A DNA stretch of 64,000 nt, taken from Acanthosepion pharaonis (lineage: Eukaryota; Mollusca; Cephalopoda; Sepiida; Sepiidae). The position numbers were made by a program, and so were the translations under genes. Positions 1-10,317 of the stretch are shown one piece after another (the stretch's first letter is position 1; each line of letters opens with the position of its first letter). The notes beneath the pieces were generated by a model. The model was not told the origin of the DNA and made no database searches. It saw only the letters and a program-made list of their open reading frames with translations. The stretch covers positions 271,001 through 335,000 of the forward strand of contig CAHIKZ030001816.1 of the NCBI GenBank assembly GCA_903632075.3, read 5' to 3'.

Positions 1-1340
1 CCACATTCAAATCCTGAAAACCAAATGCAACAACTGCAAAATCAGAAAACCTTACTAAAATTATTCAGAATACTGATAAGAACTAAGCCGGGCTATGGCT
101 GCTTTATATATGGAGAATCTAGAGAATCATATCTAAGGGAACTAAATACTATACATCATCAAGGACTCAGACTCGCCCTCAGAACATATAACATCTCACC
201 TGTAGAAAGCCTATACACTGAAGAATGTGAACCTTCGCTAAAAGTGAGTTGCCAAAAACTTGCTTTACAATACTACATAAACTGTCATCATCGCCACTAA
301 ACCCAGCCTACAATAACACTTTATACCCACAATACACTGAACTTTTCGAGAAAAAAGTAAAATCTATCAAATCATTCAGTTTACAAATGAAAGAACTCAC
401 CTTAAAGTACCAGATAGACAATCCCATGCCCACAAATCCACCATATCAGAAACTGCTCCGTGGATGATCGAAACATCAAAATAATATTAGATCTCACAAG
501 ATATCCCAAAACTGAAACCAACCCATAAAATACTCAACATAAAAATGAAATCATCCATCTACACAGATGGATCAAAAAATGAGGCCGAGGTTGGGTGTAC
601 TGCCATTCTTGGAAAAAAAAGTTGAGGTAAAAGCTTGCGGGCATAGCCTCAATATACAGTACCGAAATAACTGCTATCAATTTAATTTTGTTCATTTGTT
701 CTTATTGTATCAAGATAGTGTAAGAACAAACGAACATGACAAATTCTTAATTTTCACAGACATCCTATTCATACTTATAGCACGAAAAACCAAAAATACG
801 TCGAATCCTCTAATCATCCAAGTACTAGACAGAATCCAACACATCTGAAAACAGAAAAATCTAACTCTATGTTGGATACTAAGTCCTGTTGGCATACCTG
901 GTAATGACAAAGCAGACTCTGAAGCAAAAAAAAAAAGCAAGTAAGGTGCAATCATCAAACTCAAAAATACCATATACTGACTATAGAACCACTATCAAGG
1001 AACCGAATACAAATGGCAAAAACAATGGAACGCTTTTATACAAACAACAAATTACAGAATGTTAAAATCTACCATTGGAGAATGGCAAACTGAAACCATC
1101 AAAAGCAGAAGGCAACAAATAGTACTGACCCACCTTCACATAGGCCACACCCAAATCACTCACAAATATCTACTGAACCTCCAGTATATATAGGATGTCA
1201 AGAAACACATATTTCCGGATTGGCAGGACTTTTACCAAACTCGAGAAGTAAGCAATTTGAGAGAACTCTTCAACAAAATCCATTCTTCCAAAGAAATAAG
1301 ACTTTACTCAAAAATATAAACATAATAATATATAAATATA
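1..1340 (+). pseudogene. Jockey-type LINE, 3' part (RT C-terminus, RNase H, tail)
   Basis: Decayed 3' end of a non-LTR retrotransposon that enters from the left edge of the window. Bases 25-300 encode the end of the reverse transcriptase (motifs YGCFIYG, HHQGLRLAL, SPVESLY), and the frame then shifts. An RNase H domain follows: IYTDGSK near 557-585, and the CW..SPVGIPGNDKADS block at about 870-925, which corresponds to the family's last RNase H motif. Bases 1060-1330 retain the family's tail (RRQQIVLTHLHIGHTQITHKYLL), ending before a C-run at 1347. Several stops and frameshifts make it non-functional. An RNase H behind the RT plus this tail is typical of Jockey-clade elements. The order of domains is seen in the sequence; the clade is inferred from remembered motifs. 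Confidence 0.8.
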
Positions 1341-1622
1341 TATCCCCCCCCCCCAGAAAAGGAAAGCCTTTTAAACTGAATATTATTTTCAATCACAATC
1401 ATTTTCGGAATCAAATGACCTAAAAAGGGTTGACTTGCCGTAAATCAAAAACAAACCAAAACATCGTATATTGACTTTACTCTTTCGTCAAATAACTCGT
1501 TATTGCTGTAGTGTATTCCCTTAATGAATTCCTTGACCTACATCTTGTATATGGGTGTAGATGGCTTATCTACGTCATTCTAGAATTTCTAGATATGAAC
1601 AGCAGCTAATTCAATGTTGATA

Positions 1623-1673
<51 letters not shown>

Positions 1674-2114
1674 CATTAGAAGTATTCTACTCGTCTTTGT
1701 TGTTATCACAATGTTTCGGTTGTTGTACCATCCGGTCTTATTCGGACGCTTGTCGATCCGGGTAACCTTCATTATTTATGAGAGTATATTGTTATTTCCG
1801 CTTTGGGGATATCACTGTTAAGAGATATCCCATCATTTAATAATGCCCCCCCCTCTGTTTCTATTGAGTCTACGTCTGCACTATCCAACTTAGGGATTGA
1901 ACTCAGAATTACTATGTCACCGAATTCACGAACCGCTTTAATCCTAACTTACAAACTTAAATTTATGCTGTTGCAGCTGAACATTTGACTGCAGCTTCTT
2001 TTTCTTTTCTTTTTTCTTCAATGCTTTTGTTGATGCCTTATCATTTGTCTTTATTTATTAAACGGCTCCCATGTTAGACTTTTTAAAGATACCCTCATAA
2101 CCTAGCATATGCAC
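1341..2114. other. Non-coding stretch with (TA)n microsatellite
   Basis: No supportable gene. It contains a C-run at 1347-1356 and a pure (TA)n tract at about 1626-1672. After the tract comes a more balanced stretch (1673-1790) that looks like an old repeat but is not recognised. Confidence 0.6.
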
Positions 2115-2509
2115 TTATTCTCTCAGAGGTCTGACTCTCCAGAATTCTTCTCTAACTCGTATTTTTACTTCATTCCATAGTAGCTGGTGACTACTCTTTT
2201 CCCTCCATACATGATCATCCATGCCTGATTTTATTGTCTCGCCTCTAATTACTTTTCGATATTTAGGGGAGTGGGCGACTGGTTTCACCTTTTTATTACT
2301 TGCGACAACTGCAAAGGATCTGCTATACACATAGTCAAGAATTGTGTATATTCTCTATATACACAATTCTTGGTTATGTACTCCTGTGTTAGCCTTGACT
2401 CTGCAGAAAAGCTCCCTAAGCTCGACCGGTTTCTGACTGTTGTCCTGATGTTATGAACGGTAGACCTTCTGAATCTTTTCCAACAAAGCCTTGACGTAAG
2501 TGAAACCAA
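2115..2509 (-). pseudogene. Possible decayed coding fragment, family not recognised
   Basis: Two overlapping minus-strand frames (2509-2285 and 2330-2115) have peptide-like composition and could be one older reading frame broken near 2285-2330. Pieces seen include HNIRTTVRNRSS, FSAESRLTQEYI and KSGMDDHVWREK. I cannot place them in a family. A perfect inverted repeat at 2330-2378 falls inside the first frame, so part of this sequence may be structural and not coding. It could equally be a chance open stretch. Confidence 0.2.
2330..2378. repeat. Short perfect hairpin
   Basis: The arms CAAGAATTGTGTATA (2336-2350) and TATACACAATTCTTG (2358-2372) are exact reverse complements around a 7-nt loop. 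Partial pairing (CATA/TATG) extends outward. No T-run follows, so it is not a bacterial-type terminator. It looks like a local inverted duplication. Confidence 0.85.
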
Positions 2510-3810
2510 CCATAGCAGTTTTCTGGTCTCCCTCTTCGATCCTTCTATTTCAGTCTGCAGAAGCTGATGCTATGTTTGTAATGTAGTTGTTATACTGTAG
2601 CGCACGTTTGATGCTGATCATTACCTGTTGCTATGCGACTTGATTGCTACTTATGATTTTTGCACGGTATTCTAGATTTGGGGCGATTACTTACTTTAGG
2701 CTCTATGGATGGTGGGATTTAGAGTTAAGGTATTGTCTGGCGAAGGTTGGCTTGTGATATACAGATATTTTATTTATTATTTATTTATTTAACCAATTCT
2801 CTGTGCACGTTATTAATATATTCAAGAAAGTCAGTTGATTTTTGTTTTCCTTTTCCATTGTGAACTGGATCGAAGGTCTTACCGAGTTAACAATTTAAAA
2901 AAAAATATTGTTGATTTAAGTGGCTTAATCTTCAGAACTCCAGAACAATTGCCAGAGAAACTGTTAAATATTGCATAGTAAAGCTTATTTCATTTTATTA
3001 ATAATGATTTTTTTTTTTTAAATTATTGTTTCTGTATCCTATTTTTTTTTTTTTTTACTTAAAAAGTTGTCCGTTCTAATTGCGTGTCACGCTTGAAATG
3101 AGTTTTAATGATTTGTTTTATTTTTGTATATTATAAAAGTCGTGATGTATTGTCGGGTGAATGGATCTTTGTACATACTGAACTGAGTAATGCAAGCTGT
3201 TTCTATGATAAACAGAATGAAAATATGGCATACAAATTTGAAAATAGGTTAGTAATAAGGCGTTGACATATTGCATGTCACTATTATATAGATGAACTGG
3301 GGAAATTACAAATACATACAGTATTGTGCAGGGCCGACGCTATGGTCTCGCTTCCACCCCTCCGAAACTTTAATACTACATGTCGATTTCAAAGCTTCCC
3401 AAACTGGGGGTCACAAACCCTTGAAGAAAAAACGGGGAAGCGCTTTTTTTCATTACCAAAAATCAGAATTCTCCAATTTAAATGAAAATTTCAATACATC
3501 TTCAGTAATTATTTACTTTTATAATGAATAGTTTGTTTTTTTTTTTAATTTAAAAAAATCTGAAAAAATGTTATTCTTTTTTGTAATAACCACCAACATT
3601 TTCATGACTAAATGTTTAAGTCGCACGTGTGTATGTATGATGTGCAGTCTGTCTATGCTAGTGTTATTTCAGCTATGTTATGATTCGTCTCCAGAGTATC
3701 AGTAGTTTTATTTATTACACTACCTGGACCAAAGATTGTGAACCTATACCGCCAGATAACACTTCTATCCGCTCGGCTATGTTTCTTGTAGGATTATTCA
3801 GTAATGGTTC
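2510..3810. other. AT-rich non-coding DNA, possible hAT terminus
   Basis: No gene is seen. Around 3393-3425 the bases CTTCCCAAACTGGGGGTCAC followed by AAACCC resemble the subterminal sequence of hAT-type non-autonomous elements, but I could not find a matching second end. The rest is A/T runs. Confidence 0.4.
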
Positions 3811-3814
3811 ATTT

Positions 3815-4751
3815 TGTAGCGGACCCCTCGAGCGCCTCCGTATCACAAAAGGGTGATGAGGTCACGAGAGGTCCGGTAGCATTTTAGAACGAGGATATAT
3901 AGGATATAAGTTAATTTATTCTAGAAAAGTAATAAAGAAATAAAGGTGGTCGGAACGGTAGAGATGCAAACGTTCCGGTGCAGGCATTGATGGTCGAGGT
4001 TGGTTGTTACAGGTGTCGTTACAGGTGATCGCTGCTGGTCATGCAGGTGGTCGCTGCTGGTCATTGTAGTTTGAGGTTGATGTTGGTCGTTGCCGGGATG
4101 CCAACTTGACGTGTTGGGAAGGAAAGAGGAGCTGGCGTTGCGATGTTGTTCGGGCATGTCAAAAGTCCAGTGCAGGCGTTGCGCGTCTGCCGGTCGGGTC
4201 CGATATTAGTAACCTCCCATAATAATTTACTAACGTAGTGTACGGGAAAGGTTATGGACGACGTGTAGGCAGCCAGTAGGGACGGAATACCGAGCGTCGA
4301 ACATGGTCAAGGAGCCAGAAGTAAGAGGAGAAGGAGAGAGAGAAGGAAAGTTGGCAGACAAAAAGAAATGGGAGCGTAACTTAATACACAGCCCGGTAGT
4401 CGACGTCCTGGCCACGGAGGCCAGGAGCCTGCGTATCGACCGTTTCAGTCGCCGACCTTAAATTTAGCGAGAAGTCACTGTCTTGTGGTAAGAGAGACTA
4501 GCAAGAGAATTGGTAAGCTAACACAGTAAAGTCTATCTAAAAAATGAGTAGAGCTTAGCTAAAAGAAAACCAAAGCCTAAAAATGCCTAGAAGTATATTA
4601 CGACTAGGTTCGTAATATAACTAAACTGAAAAGGTAACTTGCTTGTCTCTACCTCGGGTTAACAGCGTGTAGGGGGCACAACCGAAAGGTCAAGGTCGAA
4701 ATGACCTGTTCTCTTCCGGTTTAAGGAGCCAAGGAGGAGCTAACTCCGACA
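3815..4751. repeat. Solo LTR of an LTR retrotransposon (LTR1)
   Basis: A 937-bp block begins TGTAGCGGACC and ends CTCCGACA, so it has TG...CA ends. It is flanked on both sides by ATTT (3811-3814 and 4752-4755), a 4-bp target duplication as made by Ty3/gypsy integrases. GC content is clearly higher than in the flanks. No internal gag or pol is present, so this is a solo LTR left by LTR-LTR recombination. Promoter or polyadenylation-like words exist on both strands: TATATAGGATATAAG and AATAAAG at 3891-3937 on +, and AATAAATTAA on - near 3920. I leave orientation open. The right end shares AAGGTCAAGGTCG and TAAGGAGC with the LTR ending at 19846. The flanking 15-mer AGTAATGGTTCATTT is also repeated in tandem after the right end. 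Confidence 0.8.
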
Positions 4752-4755
4752 ATTT

Positions 4756-6119
4756 AGTAATGGTTCATTTAGTAATGGTTCATGAGAGAGAGCAAATATC
4801 TGGTATCAATTAAAGGAGGGTGTCTAAAGGTGGTGCCTTTCTGTTTCTTTTATGAAAACTGAGGTTGTGATATTTATTATTTTATAAACCTTGTCTAAGG
4901 CTCGTCACTGGAGTGGCCCTTTAAATGTAGGTGGGGAGGTGAGTAAAAATTTGTTATTTTCACGGAGTGATGGAAGTGGCAAATTATTTTCAGGGCCTGC
5001 CCGATCTTCAAAAAATATTATTTATGCAAGAAAAATTAAAGATATTAAAAAAAAAAACTGTAAAAACAATTTTATTTTCTCGATTTTTGCCAAACTAAGA
5101 TTAAGAATTGACAAAAGTAACTTTAAAAGTTCTTTTCACTCAAATCTGTAAATGTTTTAGGCATGTTTGGCATTTGAAAATTAGAAAAAATCATATTTGC
5201 GAATGATACTCGGGCGGGAATCTTAGTATTCTTTTCGTTATTCAATACTATTTCGTCACTGAATAGTTTCAATAGCTCCCAAGTTTTACACAACATTTTA
5301 TAATTTTTTTTTTTTTTTTCATTCTTTGCTATGCCATTTTAAAATGTTTTAAGTAAGTACCTCCAAAAATTCGTTAAAGACAAAAAAATGCACAATACAT
5401 AATAAAAACAATTTTATTGTCAAAATCTTTGTCTTAAGATCAAAGGACATCATATTTTTTACCTTTTTAGAACCTTGTAAATTTGGTTTTCTGGCGGAAC
5501 GCTCAATTCATACGGGGAATTGAGCGTCTTTTTGTTATGAAGAATACATTGATTTGGAAATTCTTGCAAAAATCAGATACTTCTCGGATTTTAATGAAAT
5601 TTTCAGAACCCTGAAAATGAATTACTTTTTACAAAGGACATTGGATCTGCCAAAAACACTCTTTGACTGTCCCGGGAAGACATCATGTTGCTGCCATATG
5701 CGAGCATGAAATTTTATCTAACTTATCTTCTTGGTTATAAAATGCATTGTGTAGTGCATTTTTATAATCAATAAGATAAAAACTGTTTTATTCTAGATAC
5801 GGTTGTACATCCCTACATTTTCCTGACGACAACCTCTTCTATCAAGAGGTTGTCAGGAAAATGTAGCTTATGCTACTTGTTTTCTGCTGCCAAATATAGT
5901 AAATGAAACATTAAACGACTTGGTTTTGTTTATTTTCTAATGGCTTCATCAGTTTTTCAGTCATGGTTACCATTAGTTCGTGCTGAATGTATTACTGGTC
6001 TTAAGTCGCAACATCCAGCAAGTTTAATTTCCAGTAGTCGGTCCAGTTATTTTTATTCTAGTTAACTGCATTCGAAAAAGGTAAAACCTGTAGACCGAAT
6101 AATGTTGTAACAATTAAAC
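4756..6119. other. AT-rich non-coding DNA
   Basis: No coding region can be supported. A long hairpin at 5813-5866 is listed separately. The GC-rich words GCTCAATTCATACGGGGAAT and TTGAGCGTC near 5505-5530 form a small inverted repeat of unknown origin. Confidence 0.6.
5813..5866. repeat. Long near-perfect hairpin
   Basis: The left arm 5813-5838 (CTACATTTTCCTGAC, GACAACCTCTT) pairs with the right arm 5844-5866 (AAGAGGTTGT, CAGGAAAATGTAG) around a 5-nt loop. The left arm carries three extra bases (a repeated GAC). It has no coding context. Confidence 0.85.
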
Positions 6120-7930
6120 AAACCTTGGCAGTGAATATGAGATTCGGGAATACAATTTTACACTGCAAAACATATCCAAGTGCCGACTGTGGAAGCGAAC
6201 ACTACCAGGTGATCTGTATAGAAATTAAAAAGGACTAAGGCAGCAAGTAAATTTCAATGCGACAGTCTTGAACGACCCGGATCTGAAGGAAAAATATATG
6301 GACAGAAAAGCAGAAACGAGGGACAAAAGAAAAATGGAAATTCGAAGTTGGAAACTGAGAGAAGTTTTAGTAACAGCAGCAGTCGAGATCATCCAAAATG
6401 AAAGTAGACGAAAAAAATGATTAGATAACAAATGAATTCTCGCCATGATGAAAAAGAGACAAAAAACTATGGCAAGACCCGGACACTTCACAAAGAAATA
6501 AAGAACAAATGCCGGCAGGCTAAAGAGAAATGTCTCGACAAAAAAATGTGCAGAAATAGAAAGGAGATATGCATTAAAAAAAAAGAGAGCTAATAGGACA
6601 AGAGATGTTTTTCAACAGGATGCATAAAGTCTAAGGACGAAACGCTGATATTAGAGAAAGAAAACAATACTTCAGAGATGGAATGAATATATTAGTGAAC
6701 TCTTCCACGATGAAAGAGAACAGAAATGTCGACGGACCAGAAATATTAAAATCTGAAGGGGAATTGTGTTGTCCAAATTGAACAGAAATAAAGCGGCAAG
6801 GCCAGACAGAATTTTAAGAGAGATGCTGGAGGCTTTAGACGATTTTGGCACAGAGAAGATCTAAAAAATAATAGATTAAATCTATAACAGTGGTGATATG
6901 CCGGAAGGCCTAAGTAGATCTATTTTTATATTATCGTACTGCCTAAGAAGCTTAATGAAACCTATAACGAAACTTATCCGAATTCTGAATCCGATCACAA
7001 ATAGTGACAGAAACAGTGTGGATTCGCCAAAGACACTGGAAAAAGAAACGCGATATTTTTGCTCAGAATGTTATCAGAAACAGCAATATAAATGCTTCCC
7101 TGTGTTTCATAGATTCAGCCAAGGCGCTCGATAAAGTACGCTACAGAGTTCTGTTGGTGCTGCTCAGGAAAGTTGATATATTTGGGAAGGATATTAGAAT
7201 AATCATGAAACCATGCTGGCAGCAAGCTACCTGCAAACGGTTAGAAAATGAATTTAGCAGATATACAAAAATAGAAGCGGGTGTAAGACAAAGAGGTGTC
7301 TTCTCACTGCACTTATTCAACCTATACACTATATACGCGATTCTGAGAAAACTACCAGGTTTAATTATAGGCGGCCACACCCTTAACAACTTAAGGTATG
7401 CAGATGACACAGTGTTGATAGCAGATACAGAAAGAAAGCTACAAACATTCCTACAGAAGGTAGTGAAGAAAAGCTAGAAGAAAGGATTAAACATCAACTG
7501 CAAGAAAACAGAATATATGGTTGTTAGCAAAAGGATGTGATCGAAGTGCAAACAAAGGACGAAAAGTATGACACCGAAATCCGAAGGCGTATTGGATAGC
7601 CAAGGAAGCATTCCAAAAGCTAAGAGTACTAAGAAATAAATAAAAAAAAAAATCACAAGAAACCGAGAAAAGACTACTAAACTGCTTAAAAATGAATAGG
7701 AAACTTGAAGCAACAGAAATGTGGTTCTACCGGCGGATGCTGATAATGCCATGGACCCAACATGTAAGCAACAACGAAGAAAATAAAAAAAGAAACTAAT
7801 ACATATCAGGAATAGACAGTTGAGGTTTCTGGAGGAACATATAGAGGGCTTGGAAAATCTGAGACTCACGTGACAGAGGAAAAGAACGCATTTTCTGAAA
7901 TTTTCACAAAATTATAGCAGTTCAGTTGCG
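6120..7930 (+). pseudogene. Decayed LINE: endonuclease C-terminus plus reverse transcriptase
   Basis: The order of recognisable blocks matches an APE-endonuclease/RT LINE of the type often labelled craniofacial-development-protein-2-like in animal genomes. The end of the endonuclease lies at 6150-6210 (KTYPSADCGSEHYQV). A basic linker follows (6230-6600). RT blocks run from about 6770 (KLNRNKAARPDRI; MPEGLSRSIF). The longest open piece, 7004-7477, holds CFIDSAKALDKVR (motif A), IEAGVRQRGVFS, PGLIIGGHTLNNL and the intact catalytic RYADDTVLIAD. A C-terminal tail (KLEATEMWFYRRML) is readable at 7700-7745. Many frame changes and stops are seen. The motif-A Asp is present, but the normally aromatic position after A is Leu. 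It is non-functional. Confidence 0.75.
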
Positions 7931-8109
7931 CTGTAAGTTTTGGAATGATACAGAGAGAGCTATGATTCATTTATTTTTTTACTCAAATATCAATTGTCCA
8001 AAATTAAGGAACGAATCGGGAAATATGTGAGAATGACGGACATAATCTGAATTTCTGATAAACGAGTTTAAAATAAAGATTGTTTATCATTACTACGTCA
8101 TTTTCCAAC

Positions 8110-8480
8110 ATGGTCGACCGACGAAAAGTTGGCAAGTCTCTAAGAGCTGATGATGTCAAAACTGTGAAAAGAAAATCCGACAACTGACCATATTGTTGAA
8201 CAGACAGGTGAAGCGTTCCAAAGCTGTCGTGAACCGAATTCTAAAACTGTACAAAAACACTGATCGTTTAACCAGTCCAAACACGGCGGGTAGACAAAGA
8301 AAAACAACGACTAGAGAAGATAGGATCGTTCAACGCCTAGTCCTGAAGGACTGTTTTCGAATTGCAGCAGGCATTTCAAGAAATGTGTCTCGACAAACTG
8401 TATCCAGACGCTTGCAAGAAAAAATATATATAATTTCCTTAAAGGAAAAAATTGATATGCTAGAATTGATGACAAAGTTG
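8110..8480 (+). pseudogene. Tc1-like transposase N-terminal fragment
   Basis: From an ATG at 8110, with one frame break near 8185, the sequence encodes the paired-type DNA-binding half of a Tc1/mariner transposase. It shows a helix-turn-helix stretch (VKRSKAVVNRILKLYKN), an AT-hook-like AGRQRKTTTREDR, and a second helix-turn-helix ending in VSRQTVSRRLQE. The catalytic DDE half is missing. Just after the fragment, an 818-bp hAT-type element starts at 8489. I cannot recognise transposase sequence on its far side, so the 3' half was probably lost by deletion. Confidence 0.7.
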
Positions 8481-8488
8481 GTTTAAGA

Positions 8489-9306
8489 CAGGGGTCGGCA
8501 ACTCATTCGTGCCGGATCGTGTTATAATGGCGGGTCGCGCGCCGGACGAAGGCCATTAATGAAAAATTAAGGAAAATTACATATGCAGACCCCTGTCAAC
8601 CAAAATATTTAAAACCATAATGAAAATAAACATTGAGAAATCGGAAAAACAAAAGAAAATCTAAAATTAAAAAACACCTAACAAAAATTACTTTTCCTCA
8701 AGGAACGTCAAAATACTTCAAAGTGAAAAAAATCAACCGAAGTGAAATGGATGAAATTATGACGTGGTTTGAAATTGTTATTGAAAATTGTTCCACAAAC
8801 GAACCACACACACACACACACACACACACACATCAAACAAAAACGAAGCACATATACCCATACACACGAGTACAAATAGTTGCAAACTTACGTACGTACA
8901 CATGCGGTATCATCCCCACATTCATGAGGCATGTATGTATAATGCGCGTATGTTTAACTGTCTTTAGATTTCTGCTACCTCGCATGTCAGTCCCTCTCTG
9001 GCCTCTTTCACTTTATCGTTCCTTTCGCTTTTGTTATCTTTTAATGTAGCCAAGGGTCATAACAAATATGTATCCATTATTTGACATTAAACGTAGGCAA
9101 CGCAACTTGGTAAAATAAGTCTAATGAAATATAACTGGCAGATAGTCTAATATTTTTAGTGCACTGACATAACAGCAGGCCTTTTGTCGAATTCGAAAGC
9201 CTCGTCTCTCATGTTAAAAATAGTCATTGGTAATCAGGCTCGCGGGCCGGTCAAAATGCCTTCGCGGGCCGGATCCGGCCCGCTGGCCGTAGGTTGCTGA
9301 ACCTTG
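8489..9306. mobile_element. Non-autonomous hAT-type element with 8-bp target duplication
   Basis: It begins CAGGGGTCGGCAACTC and ends with GTTGCTGAACCTTG, which are imperfect terminal inverted repeats of the CAGGGGTCGGCAA type known from many animal hAT elements. The subterminal GCGGGCCGGATCCGGCCCGC near 9262-9283 is also a familiar hAT feature. The flanks GTTTAAGA (8481-8488) and GTCTAAGA (9307-9314) form an 8-bp target duplication with one mismatch. The interior has no transposase and holds a (CA)n tract at about 8804-8831. It was inserted next to or into the Tc1 fragment. Confidence 0.85.
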
Positions 9307-9524
9307 GTCTAAGACATACCCAGTTAGTAGAATAAGATCCTGGACTAATAACATAAAACAGGAAAAATCAACAGATCCTATGTTGGAAAGTTAACAGCTA
9401 CTCATGGGATGTGGCTCGAGATAAATTATTCAGTTCTTCAACTATAAAATGTCATGCTATTCATGATTAAAATGACAATTTATCTTTTCATTTTTTTTTT
9501 CTTTCACTTTTCCTCTTCACTGAT

Positions 9525-10209
9525 ATATAATAGTAATATAGATTGAAAAGTAAATAAAATCAGAGTTAAAGCAATGGCGTTCTTTGTGTAGGGTTGACTT
9601 CAGTACACGTATTTAGGTAGGTTTACAATAGTAGATTATATTGTATAAAATTTTTAACTAAGTATAAGTGGCAATATCTCCTATCATGGTAAAATCGAGC
9701 GGAAAATTAACTGCTCTTATTTTTTTACCACTAATTACAAATCTCTCATTATTTATATAATATATATATAACACATACACAACTTACAAGATAATCTTTT
9801 GCCTGATGATCAGTATTTGAATTTTTGCGATGAAAAAGAAAGTGTACAATAAATATGAGAATTTATATATATATATATATATACGTACAAATAAATAATT
9901 CACCGTTCAGTCCAAACTTTGGTCAGGCTGTTTAGATGATTAGAAATTAAAATATACTCTTACACATTCAAAAATAAATATGTAACACTAAGATTTCTCG
10001 CACATCCTTAGGAGATAAGTAGATAAATTTCCTTTTCCGTTTAAGTCTATTTAATTATCTGAGTTTAAGAATTTCGTCTCCAGTTTTATAGAATATAATT
10101 TACTATTGTAGACCTACCTAAATACATGTACACGAGTCAACCCTACATGAAGAACGCCGTTGTTTTAATTCTGATTTTATTTACTTTTCAATCTATATTA
10201 CTATTATAT
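9525..10209. mobile_element. Candidate MITE with 126-bp terminal inverted repeats
   Basis: Bases 9525-9650 and 10084-10209 are reverse complements of each other with roughly ten mismatches. The shared words include ATATAATAGTAATATAG at the outer tips and AAAGTAAATAAAATCAGA and CCTACCTAAATAC further in. The 685-bp unit has an AT-rich interior with no transposase. A TA-type target is possible, because both tips sit in TATA sequence, but it cannot be proven there. The alternative is an inverted local duplication. Confidence 0.65.
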
Positions 10210-10317
10210 CCCATGAGTAGCTCCAGTTCATCTTTGAGTCAACTTAATTGCCGGGGTTTTCAGGATTCCTGTCTCCAGCCTCTCTTTGAATTGGCGAACA
10301 AAAAATTTTGCCAATGA
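10126..10317 (+). CDS. Small hypothetical ORF with signal-peptide-like start
   Basis: A 63-residue open frame. From its second Met (10147) it starts MKNAVVLILILFTFQSILLL, then a serine run (SSSSSS), then a short part with three cysteines (NCRGFQDSC, KKFCQ) before the stop. The shape resembles a small secreted peptide precursor. The hydrophobic half, however, lies inside the right inverted repeat of the 9525-10209 element. The left repeat encodes a diverged frame without the Met, and the differences are amino-acid-changing. I see no promoter, splice site or homologue. It is most likely a chance frame. Confidence 0.15.
   Translation: MYTSQPYMKNAVVLILILFTFQSILLLYPMSSSSSSLSQLNCRGFQDSCLQPLFELANKKFCQ

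Noticed and set aside
8633..9049. 138-codon + strand frame across a (CA)n tract
   Set aside because: It lies wholly inside the non-autonomous hAT element. Its Thr-His run comes from the microsatellite, and it shows no protein motif.
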